Position numbers and translations under genes: made by a program. From Pycnopodia helianthoides (Eukaryota > Echinodermata > Asteroidea > Forcipulatida > Asteriidae), in NCBI GenBank assembly GCA_032158295.1, contig CM063260.1, forward strand, positions 2,180,001 to 2,244,000: a DNA stretch of 64,000 nucleotides, read 5' to 3'. The notes beneath the pieces were generated by a model. It saw only the letters and a program-made list of their open reading frames with translations. It searched no databases and was not told the DNA's origin. Below are positions 11,101-22,757 of the stretch, piece after piece. Position 1 is the stretch's first letter, and every line of letters starts with the position of its first letter.

Positions 11101-14100
11101 TGAAACCACCAGCTAATAAAGTGAGTCAACTTTCCCTCCAAAACATCTTAACTTTTATCTCCTACTGTCTGACCATTCAATATCATCCACTGTGGTTTAG
11201 AATGATAGATAATCTATGCCAACCAGCAAAATGATATTGTGTTGGCAATGCATATGCAGAGTACACAGTCAACCTCCTACTGTGTGACCATTCAATATCA
11301 TCCACTGTGGTTTGGAATGATAGATGCACTATGCCAGCCTGCAGTATGATATCATGTGGTGAATGCATCTACACAGTACACAGTCAACCCTCCTACTGTC
11401 TGATCATTCAATATCATCCAAAAATGTGAAAGAACCTAGTTACACTTATCGCCAAGAGAAGGGGTTTGCCCCTGTGTTTCTGGCAGTGGCTGCCAGTGCG
11501 CGGCAGCACCTGTTAACACTTACAAGGTGTTACATTGATGGGTCTCATAATCAAAACTTCAAAAAACTGTCGGAAATAAATAATGATATTAAAGCGCTTT
11601 GAAAACGCTCAGCAAAGCGCTTAAAAAAAACTAGTTATTATTATTAAGAAGTCGAAAAGATAATACTTTCATAATTTTCATCTTGTCTTGTCTTGCAGAA
11701 TGCTACAGACGCTCTGTTCTCCCCGTCTGATTTCCGTGTTCCAAGGATCTACGTCCCACTCGCTGAATGCCCAGAGGGATTCTTGCAGCGGCCTGGTGAT
11801 GTTGAGACAACTCTGTTCATCGCAAGGATAGAGGATTGGCCTAAGAATTCTCCGTTTGCTCGAGGGTAAGGAATCTCGTCTTAGTTTCTTTGGTAGTTTC
11901 TCCGTGGAGACTAAATCATTGTTAAGACTTTTGTCATCTCGTGAAGATGCTCAAGGCTTGTCTCCTGGTCAAATTAAAATAACTAAACAGAGACTACAAG
12001 GACAAAATAGGCGGGCCCCTATTTGGTTAGATTACAAGCAGCATTGAGAATTGATAATGCAGACAGGGATATGATGCAGACAGGGAATATGACCAAGATG
12101 GTGGTGGCATGGTGGAGGGTTATTTATAGGATGCTTCTTGAATCTCTAACACGATTCTCAGAGCTTAGAAGAAGTAGAATAGGTCTTGGGCTCTTCTCAT
12201 TTGTGGTTCTGAACTACCAGATAATGAAAATCATCATAATGCTCTTTTATAATGCGCCTTGTCTGTCATAAATGACACTCCTGGCGCCGAATTATCAAAT
12301 CATGTGAAGATTGTTAAGAATGATTTAATGAGACGAAACAAAATTATACAACACCTTGAAAGGGATACACGGTGAGGTGGCGTATATTGCTGCCAGACCA
12401 TGCCAGAAAACCAGGGCAAACCCGTTCTCTTTTCTATATTTTCGATTAAGTGACTGGGTTCTTTGATGTGCATTACACAACACACTGAACCTACAGCTTT
12501 ACGTCCCATCCGAAGGACGAAGCAATAATGGTTAAGCGTCTTGCTTAAGGACACAAGGGTCAGGACCGGGACTCGAACCCACACTCTGCTGATCAGAGAA
12601 ACACCAGAGCTTGAGTCAGGTGCACTTGACCGCTCGGCCATGACACGCCGAGCAGTCGTTGGGTAGATTTAATATCCAAAAGACGAGAGTTTTATAGGCA
12701 GATGAATATTATGTAACCAGTTAATTTAAATTATAAATAAACACAGGGTTGGGTGTTGATTCTATCCGTAATACAGGTTAATCATCCTTTTTCTTTTTTG
12801 TCTTTATTTTCTCTTACAGCCACCTGCACCGGAGTCTTGGGGAAGCTGGAGAAATCGAACCAGAAACAGAAAAGATGCTGATAGAGCATGGAGTAGACTA
12901 CTCGGACTTCTCAGATGAGGTGAGGTCTCCATGGGTGGAAGTAGGTCAGATATTCCAGCCGCTTTCGGCTGCTTTGGGCATTTTGTTACAAGCCATTTCC
13001 GGCCGCTATGGTCTCTAAAGGGTTAAGCACCAGAAGTAAATCAATCCCAAAGCTTGAACTACTTTTTGAACTGCAATTTGATTTGCTCATATTTTGCTTT
13101 CATCCATTTTTTTTCAGGTTATAGCGTGCCTTCCTGAGAACCTTCCGTGGACCATACCTGAAGATGAAATTGCAAGACGTCGCTCTTTCCGGATGAATGT
13201 GTCTTCACCATCGATCCAGCTACAGCAAGAGATCTTGATGATGCTCTGTCCTGTGTTGATCTAGGAGATGGTGAGGCCAACTGCTTATGGATAATTCTAC
13301 TTGACATCGGATAGTGTGAAAGTTGGTCATCTTTACGGGCATTTATTTTTTAATGCAAAACTTTTTATTTTTTTAATTTATTTTTTTACGCAAAACTTTT
13401 TGAAAATTTTGAAAATACCACATGTGACATGCAGGATTTGTTTAAATTCCTTGTACGATTGGTCCCGTTCAACCACCCTTTTAGCTGCGAAGAAAAATGT
13501 GAATGCTTGAGTATTATTTTGTGTTGTAACCCCAACTCTGCCCTCACCTCACTACATTTTCTGACACTGTTGTTGCTTATCACCTTTGAGAAAGTTCTGA
13601 TGAATACCCAGTTCAATAGAAACTCTTCCGTTTGTGTGGATTGTAATCAATTTAGGGGTTACGAAGTCGGAGTACACATCGCCGATGTCAGTTTCTTCAT
13701 TGACGAGGACAACGCACTGGACAAGGAGGCCGGATTGAGGGCTACCAGCGTCTACTTAGTACAAAAGGTGAGTAAAAGCTTTCTTCACGACCGAAGAAAC
13801 TTGGAGGGGAGCATTTGGAGTCGCCTCTTTTAAATAAAAGATTGCTTTTAAATAACTTGTTTTTGTTTTATATTTTTTTCAGGTGATTCCCATGTTGCCA
13901 ACGGTTACTCTGTGAGCATCTTTGTAGCCTCAACCCCAACGAGGACAAATTGACGTTTTCATTTCTGTGGCGACTCACAGAGAAAGGAGAGGTTAGTTGA
14001 TCTCTATTGCTGATTATCCTACGATTGCATGTTGGTGTTCGACTTTGGACTTCTGTCTCTGAGAGGAAACCAGAGATATCCATCGAATAAAAATTATGAA

Positions 14101-17100
14101 ATTCTGATATTGATTTCAATGGTTGAGACAGTAAGGGTCTCAGGTTCGATTCATGCCGAAACATATATGACCTCAAAGCGAAGATAGAGATCGAGGAAAA
14201 CTAGAGGGTCCAGAGAATAACCCTCGTGGCATGGGAGAGAACCAATGCACAACTCCATTCACATATTGCCCTAGCCGGAAATCGAACCAGGGCCACAGTG
14301 GCTGAGAGGCAAGTACTTAACGCACTAACCACCCATGCCGATCGAAAAATACAAAAAAACACAATTCTGAATTTGATTTCAATGGTTTAAAACATCTGTG
14401 TTTTTATATCAGATAAAGTATCGGGTTCAATTCCTTGACTGGTTTTGGTCTTAGGTGTTTGTTTTTTTTCCTCTCTTTGTCTCCACTCTTTGTGATACTT
14501 GGAGACCGTCACACCCTTAACGTCTAAACTCAGTTGTTAAATTAGTCCCCACAGCACTGATCTCATTGGTTTCGTTTATTTCATCCTCTCTGGGATTCAT
14601 CTTGGAGTAGATCTTGGATGAGTGGTGCGGCCGTTCAGTCATCCGCTCCTGCGTCAAGATGAGCTACGCCCACGCCCAAGGCATCATCTCAGACCTGAGA
14701 GAGTTTGGACTCAAGAAGAGATGCCGACAATCACAAACGGCTTCACCATCCCGACATCGCGGAGAGAGTTCTTAATCTGAATAAGGTACCTCTTTCTCAC
14801 TAAAACAATTTTGTTACTTTCATTCTTTTTAAGGATTTTTCATTCTTATTTACTGTAAATGTTGCCAACAACATTAGGGCCCAATTTCAAAGAGCTGATT
14901 AAACAGAAAAAAGTAGCTAAGTGCAACAAAATTGTTCTTACCAGAATAAGGTTACCAGCCAAGATTCATTGTCTCATGTAGTACTGTGACTGGTATCCTG
15001 CTTATTTTTGCTCAGCAGAAATTTGTTAAAACAAATTTCTGCTGAGCAAAAAAAATAAGCAGGATACCAGTCACAGATTAAAAGCACTAATTGCTTCTTA
15101 AGCAGCTCTATGAAAATGGGTAATGTTAATACAAGTGGTGTCGTTTAGACTAGTGGCAGTGCTGTAGGACTCGAGTCCAGGCTCGGTCTCGCGATGAGCT
15201 AAGATTGATCTTAAGTGCAAATCAGTCGTAACTGCTAAGCAAAGTGTGGTGTCACAAGCAAATCACTGTGGTAATTCTGACAACTCATTATAGAATGAAT
15301 CTGAATGCTTTGTGAAATCAACTGCAGGACTCGTCTTGAGTCTAACCTTTTGTCATGATTCTGCTAAAGACTTGCACTCGGTCTCAGCCTTGACTATCAT
15401 GGCTCGGACTTTACACCAAGACAACAGGCACCAAGATACGACGTTGAAAGTAATAAAATAGCACAGCTTTCTCAAAATCCGTAAGAGATGAGAAGTAGTC
15501 TTTAGAACTCTACAAAGAGCTCTGGAAGTTGAATCACATTTGATGTTTAAGTTTCTCCGTTCTTACTTGTCGATAGATTGCCCAGAATCTGAGGAAGCAG
15601 CGTTCTGATGGCGGTGCTTTACGTCTGGACCAGGTGAAGCTACTGTACACCCTGGATAAAGAGAGTGGCTTACCATCGGGGTACAACGTCTACCGGCAGA
15701 GAGAGAGTAACAAGTAAGGGGAATTCTTCTTAAGCAGCTCTATGAAATTGGGCCCAGGTTTCGATCTTGCGAGATGAAAACTAATTGTTTTATTCATTTT
15801 TCAAAACCTTTTAGCATTTCAAACAGAAACGTTTAAAGGGGAAGTTTTCCACCATGACCATCTTTATACCAAAGTTATGTGCAAGTCTGTAGAGATATAT
15901 ATGTTCACGTATACCAATGTTGTGCACCCCCTTTAACTTGTGGGTTCCCCGACCCCACCCCAATCGTCTTACCAATGTTGTGCACCCCTTGTGGATTCCT
16001 CACCCCCACCCCAATCGTCTTACCAATGTTGTGCACCCCCTTTAACTTGTGGGTTCCCTGACCCCACCCCAATCGTCTTACCAATGTTGTGCACCCCTTG
16101 TGGGTTCCTGCCCCCACCCCAATTGTCTTACCAATGTTGTGCACCTCCTTTAACTTGTGGGTTCCCCGACCCCACCCCAATTGTCTTACCAATGTGGTGC
16201 ACCCCTTAAACTTGTGGGTTCCCCTTCTTCACCCTAATTGACAGATTGGTCGAAGAATACATGCTTCTTGCCAACATGGCCGCCGCTCACCGTATCTACA
16301 ATGCCTACAAAGACACCGCCCTCTTGAGGCGGCATCCTCCACCCAAGACCAAGATGATCGATGACCTGGTCGCGATGTGTTCAGAGATTGGACTGAAAGT
16401 GGACGGTAGCAGCTCCAAGTCTATCCAGGAATCGCTGAACCGTTACCTGGGTCCTGTGGGAGATACAGGTTCTTGGGGAAGGGGTCAGATCCTGACGGTG
16501 CTATATTCGAAACCGATGCAGGTAAGAAGATGGGTAAAGTTTTTACTTTTTCCAAATTTTTAAGATCAAAGAGAGCACTTTTTTTTTCTCAAACCCCTAC
16601 CCCTTAAAGTCAAACTTAAAAAAAATAAATATATTTTTAAGTTAGTGGCCTGACAAGTCGATCCAAGCAGAGTCTTCCTCGAAGGCTTATTTCAGCCTTC
16701 AAGAAAGACTATTCATAGGCTCGAAACATCAGGCCACTAACTATTTTTTGCTTTTACAGTTTTTTTTTAGTGTGATTACAATATTTTGTTTTCTCCAGAG
16801 GGCCAAGTATTTCTGTACAGGAACCATTGAAGTTGAAGACCACTATCGTCACTACGCCCTCAATGTCCCGTTCTACACGCATTTCACGTCACCCATCAGA
16901 CGCTATGCCGACGTAGTTGTTCACAGGCAACTTGCCGCATCCCTAGGTAAACACTTCATTGTACCTTCGCTTCTCTTTTGTTGTCCTAGTCCCAGTTCTG
17001 GGTGTTGTGGCCGAGCGGCTAAAAACACCGGACTCAAGCTCTGGTGTTTCTGATCAACAGAGTGTGGGTTTGAGTCCCGGTCGTGACACTTGTGTTCTTA

Positions 17101-19372
17101 AGCAAGACACTTAACCATTATTGCTGCGTCCTTCAGATGGGACGTAAAGCCGTAGGTCCCGTGTGTTGTGTAGTGCATGTAAAAGAACCCAGTTACCCTT
17201 ATCGCCAAAGCACCTTGTGAAACCATTACATGGTGCTATGTAAAGGAACAGGTCTCATACTTCAAAACGTAGCTCCGCATACCTTGTAGGAAAAAATACT
17301 GAGTACTTTGAGACGCCCATCGGATGTGATAAAGCGCTATATAAGAACTCAGGGTTATGAGGATTGGTAGTTCCCAAATTTGTCGATTTATAAAAAGTAA
17401 AAAATGACTTTTATCACAGTTGGGAAGAGTCACCCTGTCTTAAGCTGTGTTCAAAGCATAGAAACAAAGGTATGCGGTAACATTATGATGGTGTGGTAGG
17501 TGCGGTTCTGAAGACCTGAGCCCAATTTCATAGAGCTACTTAAGCAGAAAATATTGCTTTACAATTTTCTGCTGAGCAGAAATCAGCAGGATACCAGTCA
17601 CAAATTGTACATGTGACATGGTAGTTTGGCCAGTAACCGTAATCTGGTAAGCATAATTATTTTGTTGTGCTTAACTACTTTTTGTGCTTAAGCAGCTCTA
17701 TAGAATTTGGGCCCTGATGTAATAGCTCTATGTTTTGACTTTCAATCAGTTAGTGATGTTTGAAGCTTTGCATGGTGTGGAAAAATAAGTTTAACTTTAA
17801 TTAGTAAACTTGCGGACACAACCATGTGTATTTGTTCCTTAAGGTGTTGGACCGCCATCTATGAGGGATGAAGTGACGATTCAAGATCAAGCCATAAGAT
17901 GTAACGAACGCAAGGATGCAGCCAAGAAAGTCTCAGATATGAGTGGAGAGATGTTCTTTGCTATATTTGTGCGGGTGAGTCTCTTTAACTTACAAGTACT
18001 CCTTTTAAAAAAGACGGGGGGGGGGGGGGGGGGGGGCAAACAGAGAAGCCCTTAGCACAGTTTCTATTTCTTAAGAAAAAGTTTCATCTAAAATGTTTTC
18101 TTCTTGTAGCCCCTTACCAAGGGTGGCTTTCAGCCTTGTTTGGGGTGAACTTGCATAAACAAAAATAAATGAAAAAATAACCAAACTTTGCTCACCGTAA
18201 GCAAAGCAAAAGGCACGCTAACTTGCCAGCATTTCTTGCAGGCAGATGAGTGACGCAACATCGCAGATCCTTTTGCGAACGCTTACAATACACACACTGT
18301 CAAATCGTCTTGATTGTTTATGAAATACTGTTTGGTATTAGCACATCTGTCTGTTTACAGTAAGCACGTTATAAACTTGCTTAGCTGTAAGCAGCTTTAG
18401 GAAAGGGGTTTCAAGGGTCTCAAGTTGTATTTTTTCGAGGCCATAAAATTTACACAAGAGCTGTTGTTGCAAATCAAAGAGGTGCAAATTAAAGAGGTGC
18501 AATGAGGACGGAGGTAACCCCAGGTAGAAGACCAGCGAAACAGAGGCAATGTCTTGAGATGTCATGACCGCCCAGGCTTGGACACAAGAGAACGTTTCTT
18601 AGAACGTGGCATAATGTGTGTGGCCTGATGCTACTAAAAATGTCCCGACTTGTAAATGATTTGTACTTTTTTCTATAGGAGTGTGGCCCCCTGAAGGAAG
18701 ATGCTATGGTCATGCAAGTACTGGATCGTTCCATTGATGTACTTGTGATGAACCTAGGGGTAGTCAAGCGAGTCTACTGCAATGTAAGCCTCCTCAACCA
18801 TTTTAGGAAGAATTAAAGTTAATAACCTAAATAATTATTTGCTCAAATTAAAAAGGCAACAATTTAAATGACATTACCAGGAATTAAAAGGAGTGAATTT
18901 GACAGCCAGGTCTGGGTTAATGGACTGGGCAGTTGTAGCTATGGCCAGATTACCTAAAACTTCTATTCTTCAATGTCGTTTTTGCTTGATTCGAATTCGG
19001 CATCAGTTTTTAATGTCTGTGTTCGGTTTTTTTCTCAGGCAATGCCCTTGAAGAGCTTCAAGTTTGAGAAGCAAGGCAAGCAGGGACTGATGACCATTGT
19101 CTGGGAATCAGATGACTTCCATCCCGAAGAAGAAACACAAATCTTGAAGCTGTTCTCATTGGTCAAAGTGGAGCTCAAGGCTGGAAAAGAACCACTCAAA
19201 TTCGATGTAAGTAAAAAACTTAACTTAAAAAAAAAAATTATGTTCTTATAATGTTGCTGTTTTTTACTAAGTAATGTCTGTCAAAAAACTATCAGTTATT
19301 AATTTATGTTTTGATTATTATTATTATTTTTATTTTTTTATCTAACAGGCAAACATGATCAGACAAGAGTAG
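8172..19372 (+). CDS. DIS3L2: DIS3L2 3'-5' exoribonuclease, copy 1 (frames broken)
   Basis: Eighteen exons: 8172-8357, 9039-9468, 9580-9699, 10126-10227, 10613-11120, 11699-11865, 12820-12919, 13118-13270, 13656-13767, 13883-13991, 14611-14785, 15577-15713, 16245-16521, 16799-16946, 17844-17974, 18679-18783, 19039-19206 and 19349-19372 (TAG). The order is a basic N-terminal tail, cold-shock domains (exons 3-7), the RNB nuclease (exons 8-15) and an S1 domain (exons 16-17). The RNB metal-binding motif [11 protein letters not shown] is intact near 13213, and VHIADVSFF and [16 protein letters not shown] are typical of the family. DIS3L2 degrades oligouridylated RNAs in the cytoplasm, independently of the exosome, and lacks the PIN domain of DIS3; none is seen here. 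Exons 2, 5, 8, 9, 10 and 11 are off by one or two bases compared with copy 2 or the required phase, so no continuous product can be read. Exons 12-18 are clean. It is either a decaying copy or a stretch of base-calling error. Confidence 0.85.
9039..9468 (+). CDS. DIS3L2 copy 1 exon 2 (basic tail, multiply frameshifted)
   Basis: The exon begins in phase 0 as [20 protein letters not shown]. The basic, Ser-rich stretch that looks most natural ([19 protein letters not shown]) is in another frame, and stops fall at 9327 and 9377. Its length of 430 is two short of a multiple of three, matching a 2-base loss near 9455 compared with copy 2 (accgaacagataaa against ccaaacaggaatagaaa). Copy 2 retains only the end of this exon. 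Confidence 0.65.
11163..11420. repeat. Tandem repeat of about 115 bp in DIS3L2 copy 1 intron 5
   Basis: The unit starts near CTGTCTGACCATTCAATATC and ends before the next CTACTGTGTGACCATTC. Just over two units are present. The homologous intron of copy 2 (40003-40375) has more than three. Confidence 0.75.
11429..11640 (+). mobile_element. SINE tail fragment (copy 1 intron 5)
   Basis: Starts at gtgaaagaacctagttacac and runs through aagagaaggggtttgcccct to a degenerate aaagcgctt tail. It matches the body of the tRNA-headed SINEs at 17.0 and 50.2 kb but lacks the tRNA-like head. Confidence 0.6.
12330..12652 (-). mobile_element. tRNA-derived SINE, antisense, in DIS3L2 copy 1 intron 6
   Basis: Read on the minus strand it begins with a tRNA(Ser/Leu)-like head (A-box tggccgagcgg, B-box gggttcgagtcccgg), then the shared body cttaagcaagacgcttaacc and gatgggacgtaaagc. 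The equivalent insertion is present in copy 2 (41225-41553), so it predates the duplication. Confidence 0.8.
14878..15123. mobile_element. GCTTAAGCAG-family MITE with central palindrome
   Basis: Between cccaatttcaaagagctg and ttaagcagctctatgaaa lies a long palindrome: ctgtgactggtatcctgctt at 14982 pairs with aagcaggataccagtcacag ending at 15077. The copy 2 counterpart (about 45023-45200) lacks the duplicated second arm, so the palindrome arose in, or was lost from, one copy after they separated. Confidence 0.7.
15909..16215. repeat. Intronic minisatellite, DIS3L2 copy 1 intron 12
   Basis: Alternating units of about 58 and 51 bp contain taccaatgttgtgcacccc and acttgtgggttcc, roughly six in total. 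Copy 2 has only about four at 45834-46035. Confidence 0.85.
16639..16742. repeat. Fold-back sequence in DIS3L2 intron 13
   Basis: The arms gttagtggcctgac and gtcaggccactaac are inverted, with an inner pair aaggcttatttcagccttc. It is present in both DIS3L2 copies (46457-46560 in copy 2). Confidence 0.65.
17001..17365 (+). mobile_element. tRNA-derived SINE in DIS3L2 copy 1 intron 14
   Basis: The head has an A-box-like tggccgagcgg at about 17008 and a B-box-like gggtttgagtcccgg at about 17066. The body contains gatgggacgtaaagccgtag and ends in gataaagcgctatataagaa. The copy 2 counterpart is at 50185-50590. The head is not a functional tRNA gene: the acceptor stem cannot be closed and the sequence runs on into the SINE body. 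Confidence 0.85.
17519..17713. mobile_element. GCTTAAGCAG-family MITE
   Basis: Begins cccaatttcatagagctact and ends cttaagcagctctatagaat. Ends are near-inverted, with a central gcaggataccagtcacaa. Copy 2 has the same insertion at 51941-52134. Confidence 0.8.
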
Positions 19373-19904
19373 TTGAACGGAAGTTGTAAGTTGGACAAAA
19401 AAATCTCCTGGACAATATGAGAACGATGTGTGCTGCAACACGTAAACTCAAACTTAGCGTAATAATTAAAATTATGTTGACAGACAATGAGGTCACAGGA
19501 AGTTAATGGTACAGACCAAATTTCCCTGAGGTCAGAGGTCAGTAACTGGCATTTTCCATTAATATTATATAACAATTATATGTAAGGGGCGAGTTAAGGC
19601 CTACCAATTTATTTTTTATCTGAAATGAATTTTACTTAAAATTAATTCTCAGTACTTTTAAGATTCATTTTAAATAGAGGATTAATTTAAAACCTGTTAA
19701 TTTTATTCATATTTTTAAACATGCAAATTAATTGAGAGGGTTAGACTTGTATACATTGATTGAATTTCTTAATTTGTAATTTGTTAAATTTACCGATTTT
19801 TAGACTTCAAATCAAATTGTCATCCAAATTCCATTATTTTGTTTTTTATAGATGTCTCATATTTTTAAGGATGTAGATTTTTGTTATTCTTTTTTGTTTT
19901 TTAA

Positions 19905-20291
19905 AGGCACATTACAGAATTGGTAAAAAAAAAAAACTTGTAAAATATACTTTTGATCACAGATTTACATAAAACTTACACTGTCTAATGATGATGATAG
20001 TAGAAAACATCCCCTGAAATATGTCTGTCTGAAATGCCATATTTGATGAGAAATGAATAAACTAATTTTCCGATTGGAGTTTATTGCTCAGTGAGCGTTT
20101 TATTCATTTGTTGAATCTATATGATTTCATGCAAATGTGTAATCGGTTTTTCACTATTTTCTCGTGACCCAGATGGCCGATTGATCTCAAACTTCTACAG
20201 GTTTGTCAGTTTATGTATATGGTGGATAACATAAAGTGCTTACACTGCCAGCAACTGTTTTGTTAGCAAAAACCAATTCTGTAATGTTCCT
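19905..20291. mobile_element. 387-bp MITE with TTAA target duplication
   Basis: TTAA (19901-19904 and 20292-20295) flanks inverted ends AGGCACATTACAGAATTGGT and the complement of ACCAATTCTGTAATGTTCCT. Copy 2 at 54290-54305 has the uninterrupted site (ttttttaaatggaaag), so this is a clean filled/empty pair. A second family member, itself interrupted, is at 55171-57426. Confidence 0.9.
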
Positions 20292-20295
20292 TTAA

Positions 20296-21417
20296 ATGGA
20301 AAGAAATTACAAAATAAAATGAAATTGTTTGCAATAGATTAAAAGCCTTAAATGGTTTTTGAAACAAAGAATTCATTTTTCAGGGATGCAATGTTTGGGG
20401 AGGGTGAGGGGGAGTGGGTCCCTCGGGGCTTGCTTATATTTTTCTTTTTGTATGAAAGGTTTGGGTATACTTTAGGTAAATGTCAAAGACCAGTATCCTC
20501 ACCCAATGCATCCCAACATATGCATAAAATAACAAACCTGTGAAAATTTGGGCTCAATTGGTCATCAAAGTTGCAAGAAAATAATGAAAGAAAAAACACC
20601 CTCGTTGCATAGCATTGTGTGCCGTTCTTGGATTCAAATTGGGGGGGGGGGTGAAAAATTACCTCTTTCTCAAAAACTACTTTACTTCAAAGGGGGTCGT
20701 TTCTAACAATGTTTTATAATATTAACAGCTATCCGGTGCTCTTTGCTTAATTAATTATATATGATCATGAACTTGTGGAGTAATTAGCGAAAGTATACAC
20801 TGGTGTAAAGTAACATACCGGTATACCATCCACGTAATATAGTGATGTATTAATCATAGACAATATTTTTTGATGGTTTTCCTTTTTTTATGTAAACTAT
20901 CAAAATTTCACGTAATTAACGAAAATTGGTCCTGAAAGCAAAGGGGCTCAAAGGTCAGCGTATACACTTTACCAGCCTTTGCAAATGTCAAATTAAACTC
21001 GAATTGAATTTGGTGCTGTAATTATATCTTTTTTACAGCAGGAAGATAAACTAAACCCAAAGATCACATGATGTATTGAACTAAAACTCCTGTTGGAAGA
21101 ATAAATCATGTGACCTAATTGTTTTTTGTTAAATGCTCAAAAACGGCCAAACTTAATGGTTTCTTTCGGGAACTGTTCTACTCTTCTCCTGGAAGACCTT
21201 TTTAGTTATGTTTGGGTCTATTTTGCTGCCTAAATAGTCCAGCAAAGCCGGTGTCCCTCTAACAAGTAATACATATTTATGTCTGGGTGATGTTAAAATA
21301 AACTATTCATTTTATGCATTCTGCAGTATAGCAGCTCGTGACTTGTTGTCATTGTGGCCACACCCACTATATCTCGACTTTTTGCGTCTTTGCGTCAGAG
21401 GTTACTGTGTATTGCGC
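20296..21417. other. Non-coding flank shared with copy 2
   Basis: No gene is seen. The sequence aligns to about 54301-55166 up to the motif gccaaacttaa near 21155, where the homology stops. A poly-G tract lies at 20641-20651. Confidence 0.6.
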
Positions 21418-21806
21418 ATTTAAAGGTACACGTTGCCTTGAATCGGCCGAGTTGGTCTATAAAAAGTGTTTGTAAACCGTTTGTTATAAAATGCATACGG
21501 TTAGAAAGATGTTTTAAAAGTAGAATACAATGATCCACACAAATATGCCTCGAAATTGTGAGGTTTTCATTTTACATCGTGAACTAACACAGTCGGCCAT
21601 TTTATGGAGTCAAACTTTTGACTCCACAAAATGGCAGACCGTGTTAGTTCGCAAAGTTCAAGGAAAACCACGCAATTTCGAGGCATATTTGTGTGGATCA
21701 TTGTATTCTACTTTTAAAACATCTTTCTAACCATATGCATTTTATAACAACAAACGGTTACAAACGCTTTTTATAGACCAATTCGACCGATCCGCGCGTG
21801 GTTATG
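21418..21806. mobile_element. Long fold-back MITE
   Basis: Left end ttaaaggtacacgttgcctt; the arms include aaaatgcatacggttagaaa and its complement, and meet at the central palindrome ggagtcaaacttttgactcc near 21606. The arms are almost fully paired over roughly 170 bases each. Confidence 0.75.
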
Positions 21807-21947
21807 TTTTTTTTTTTGGGGGGGGGGTGTTGTAGGTTTTATTTTTATTTATTTTTTAATTTAATTTTTTTTGGGGGGGGTATTATAAATAATAATAGAG
21901 ATCTGTCATCTCTTGTTTGCGTTTATTGATAATTTTCCTTATCAGTT

Positions 21948-22757
21948 CAAGGAACACGTTGCCTTCAAATCTCATGAAATTTTACTGTTTGGAGGTGTTC
22001 CTTATACTTATTAAGAGTTGTTCTTGCAATAAAACACCTTTAATGTGTTATAATTAGTGAATGGTAATTAAAAAAAACACATTGACCTCTGACCCCGAGA
22101 TATGTCCTGCGAAATGTATACGTTTTTCAAGCCGTCAATACGATCGTCGATGCAATAACAGTAACGGGTACCAGACCTTCTTACACCACACAAAGCATCG
22201 GTGTTACTACAGGTTGGCCCCGCTAAAATCATACATTGTACGAGAACCCTGTCTTCGCGTCGCGACGCGTCGTCTACTGTACTGCAGCATGCAGGGGGAG
22301 GTCTATGGGTGGTATGGCCGCGGGGTTTTGCTGCTGCTGGTACGTCCCTGGACGCCCGGACGGACCGAGACGTGGGGACTTGCTACTTAATTATTTAACG
22401 TATGTTTTTTCTTTCTTTTTTCATTCATTTATTAACTGGATATTTATTGGAATACAATAAATAGATGGTAATCGTAACATTTTTAATAAAATAATTGCTC
22501 AGTCGTAGTTCAACAGCTGCGACTGGAAATAAGACTAATAGAATTTGTCCGCCATTTATGGGAGTCAAAATCTTGACTCATAAATGGCGGAGCGTTTTGT
22601 TTCGCGAAAGATATCAAAAGCGAAGCATTTCTAAGGCACGTTTGTGTGGATCATTATATTCTACTTTTTAAACATCTTTCCGACCGTGCTCATTATACAT
22701 CAAACGCTTGTTATAGCCCAAAAGCGCCCAACCCGAAGGCAACGTTTCCTTTAATGT
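21948..22757. mobile_element. Related fold-back element (about 0.8 kb)
   Basis: Ends aaggaacacgttgcctt and the inverted aaggcaacgtttcctt match the 21.4-kb element. The right half carries ggagtcaaaatcttgactca and attctactttttaaacatct, as in that element. The GC-rich centre (22240-22380) is unrelated and shows no gene. Confidence 0.6.

Noticed and set aside
17001..17085. A tRNA(Ser/Leu) gene
   Set aside because: A- and B-box-like motifs are present but the stems do not close and the sequence continues into a SINE body shared by several copies.
8172..19372. DIS3 or DIS3L1 instead of DIS3L2
   Set aside because: There is no PIN domain, the N terminus is a short basic tail, and the sequence around [13 protein letters not shown] and the RNB/S1 exons fits DIS3L2 best.
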